Below are positions 6,082 through 6,494 of a stretch of DNA of 6,494 nucleotides, piece after piece; position 1 is the first letter of the stretch, and each line of letters starts with the position of its first letter. Source of the DNA: Smithella sp. ME-1 (lineage in GTDB: Bacteria > Desulfobacterota > Syntrophia > Syntrophales > Smithellaceae); contig AWGX01000670.1 of the NCBI GenBank assembly GCA_000495415.1, forward strand, positions 1 to 6,494, read 5' to 3'. A program made the position numbers and the translations under genes. Below the pieces are notes generated by a model. The model saw only the letters and a list, made by a program, of their open reading frames with translations, searched no databases and was not told where the DNA came from.

Positions 6082-6494
6082 TACAAATTATCGTCCTCTA
6101 TTCGTATGAGAATTGTATTCCCCTGTACGATTTCTAACTGGTCAATTTCTTTCAGTGCTTTCTGTACATCCTTCTCCCTGGACTTGTATGTTGTCATGAC
6201 TATTGGCACGGCGCCCGCCTGTTTTCGCCCCTTCTGGATCACAGCGGCTATACTGATATTATTCTGACCGAGGATTCCCGATATTTTTGACAGAACTCCA
6301 GGTCGGTCCAGTGCAGAAAAGCGAAAATAATAATTGGTGACAATATCGTCAAAGGACATTAACTGTATATCGCACACGATAGATTCTTTGAGTGAGCGTG
6401 CAGGAACCCTTTGTGAGATGCCCTTCAGAAGATTTCGTGAAATATCCACAATATCGCCCACAACCGCACTGGCGGTAGGCATCATACCGGCGCC
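6081..6494 (-). CDS. hom: Homoserine dehydrogenase, C-terminal part (5' end outside the window)
   Basis: The frame is open to the right edge and encodes the last 137 residues of homoserine dehydrogenase, the NAD(P)H-dependent enzyme converting aspartate semialdehyde to homoserine for threonine and methionine. The edge begins within GAGMMPTASAVVGDIVD, the conserved segment that closes the catalytic domain (residues 1-17 of the fragment). About 50 residues further on is an ACT domain, YYFRFSALDRPGVLSKISGIL through AVPIVMTTYKS, with the glycine-containing ligand loop (DRPGVL). ACT domains at this position usually mediate feedback inhibition by threonine, which is family knowledge and not shown here. 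The internal ATG at 6485 is not the start: homology continues upstream of it. The stop codon overlaps the ApgM-like start, giving a hom-led operon. The NAD-binding N-terminus lies off the window. Confidence 0.95.
   Translation of the reverse strand, partial: GAGMMPTASAVVGDIVDISRNLLKGISQRVPARSLKESIVCDIQLMSFDDIVTNYYFRFSALDRPGVLSKISGILGQNNISIAAVIQKGRKQAGAVPIVMTTYKSREKDVQKALKEIDQLEIVQGNTILIRIEDDNL

Noticed and set aside
5455..6267. 270-codon open frame on the plus strand, antisense to the ApgM-like gene and hom
   Set aside because: It spans the junction of two well-supported genes on the other strand, its translation is rich in Cys/His/Arg/Ile without any recognisable domain, and there is no ribosome site pattern. 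It is a shadow.

Overview
This window is a compact stretch of bacterial housekeeping and metabolic genes. All seven confident genes lie on the minus strand, so transcription runs from high to low coordinates. Base composition looks moderate, roughly 45-47% GC by eye. An anaerobic bacterium is implied by an oxygen-sensitive ferredoxin-dependent indolepyruvate oxidoreductase (iorAB). Together with a homoserine dehydrogenase followed by an ApgM-type phosphoglycerate-mutase-like protein and a TPR protein with an MARKITKK-type N-terminus, this fits the former Deltaproteobacteria (Desulfobacterota / Syntrophales-like). That placement is inferred from gene content and protein style, not from a marker gene.

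Layout in transcription order: (1) the 3' end of homoserine dehydrogenase (hom), cut by the window edge and carrying the C-terminal ACT domain; (2) an ApgM-family alkaline-phosphatase-superfamily protein whose ATG overlaps the hom stop by one base (TAATG); (3) a YbgC-type hotdog acyl-CoA thioesterase overlapping the end of gene 2; (4) a membrane-anchored TPR protein 6 bases further on. These four form one tightly coupled operon. After a 99-base gap come (5) iorA and (6) iorB, overlapping by 14 bases and encoding the two subunits of indolepyruvate:ferredoxin oxidoreductase. After a 141-base gap that holds a CA-rich tract and a plausible promoter comes (7) a zinc-finger-less (type II, CbpA-like) J-domain co-chaperone. 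Bases 1-184 are downstream of it and hold no confident gene. A short open frame on the plus strand (bases 3-104) could be the end of a convergent gene lying off the left edge.

Functionally, the hom / ApgM-like pair points to threonine biosynthesis, with the ApgM-like protein a candidate non-canonical homoserine kinase rather than a glycolytic mutase. IorAB would oxidise aryl pyruvates from transaminated aromatic amino acids to aryl-acetyl-CoA with reduction of ferredoxin, or run in reverse. The thioesterase, TPR and J-domain proteins are general functions with no evident pathway link. I see no tRNA, rRNA, CRISPR, transposase or prophage signal, and no wholly new system. The most interesting points are the hom/ApgM coupling and the unusual repeats upstream of the J-domain gene.
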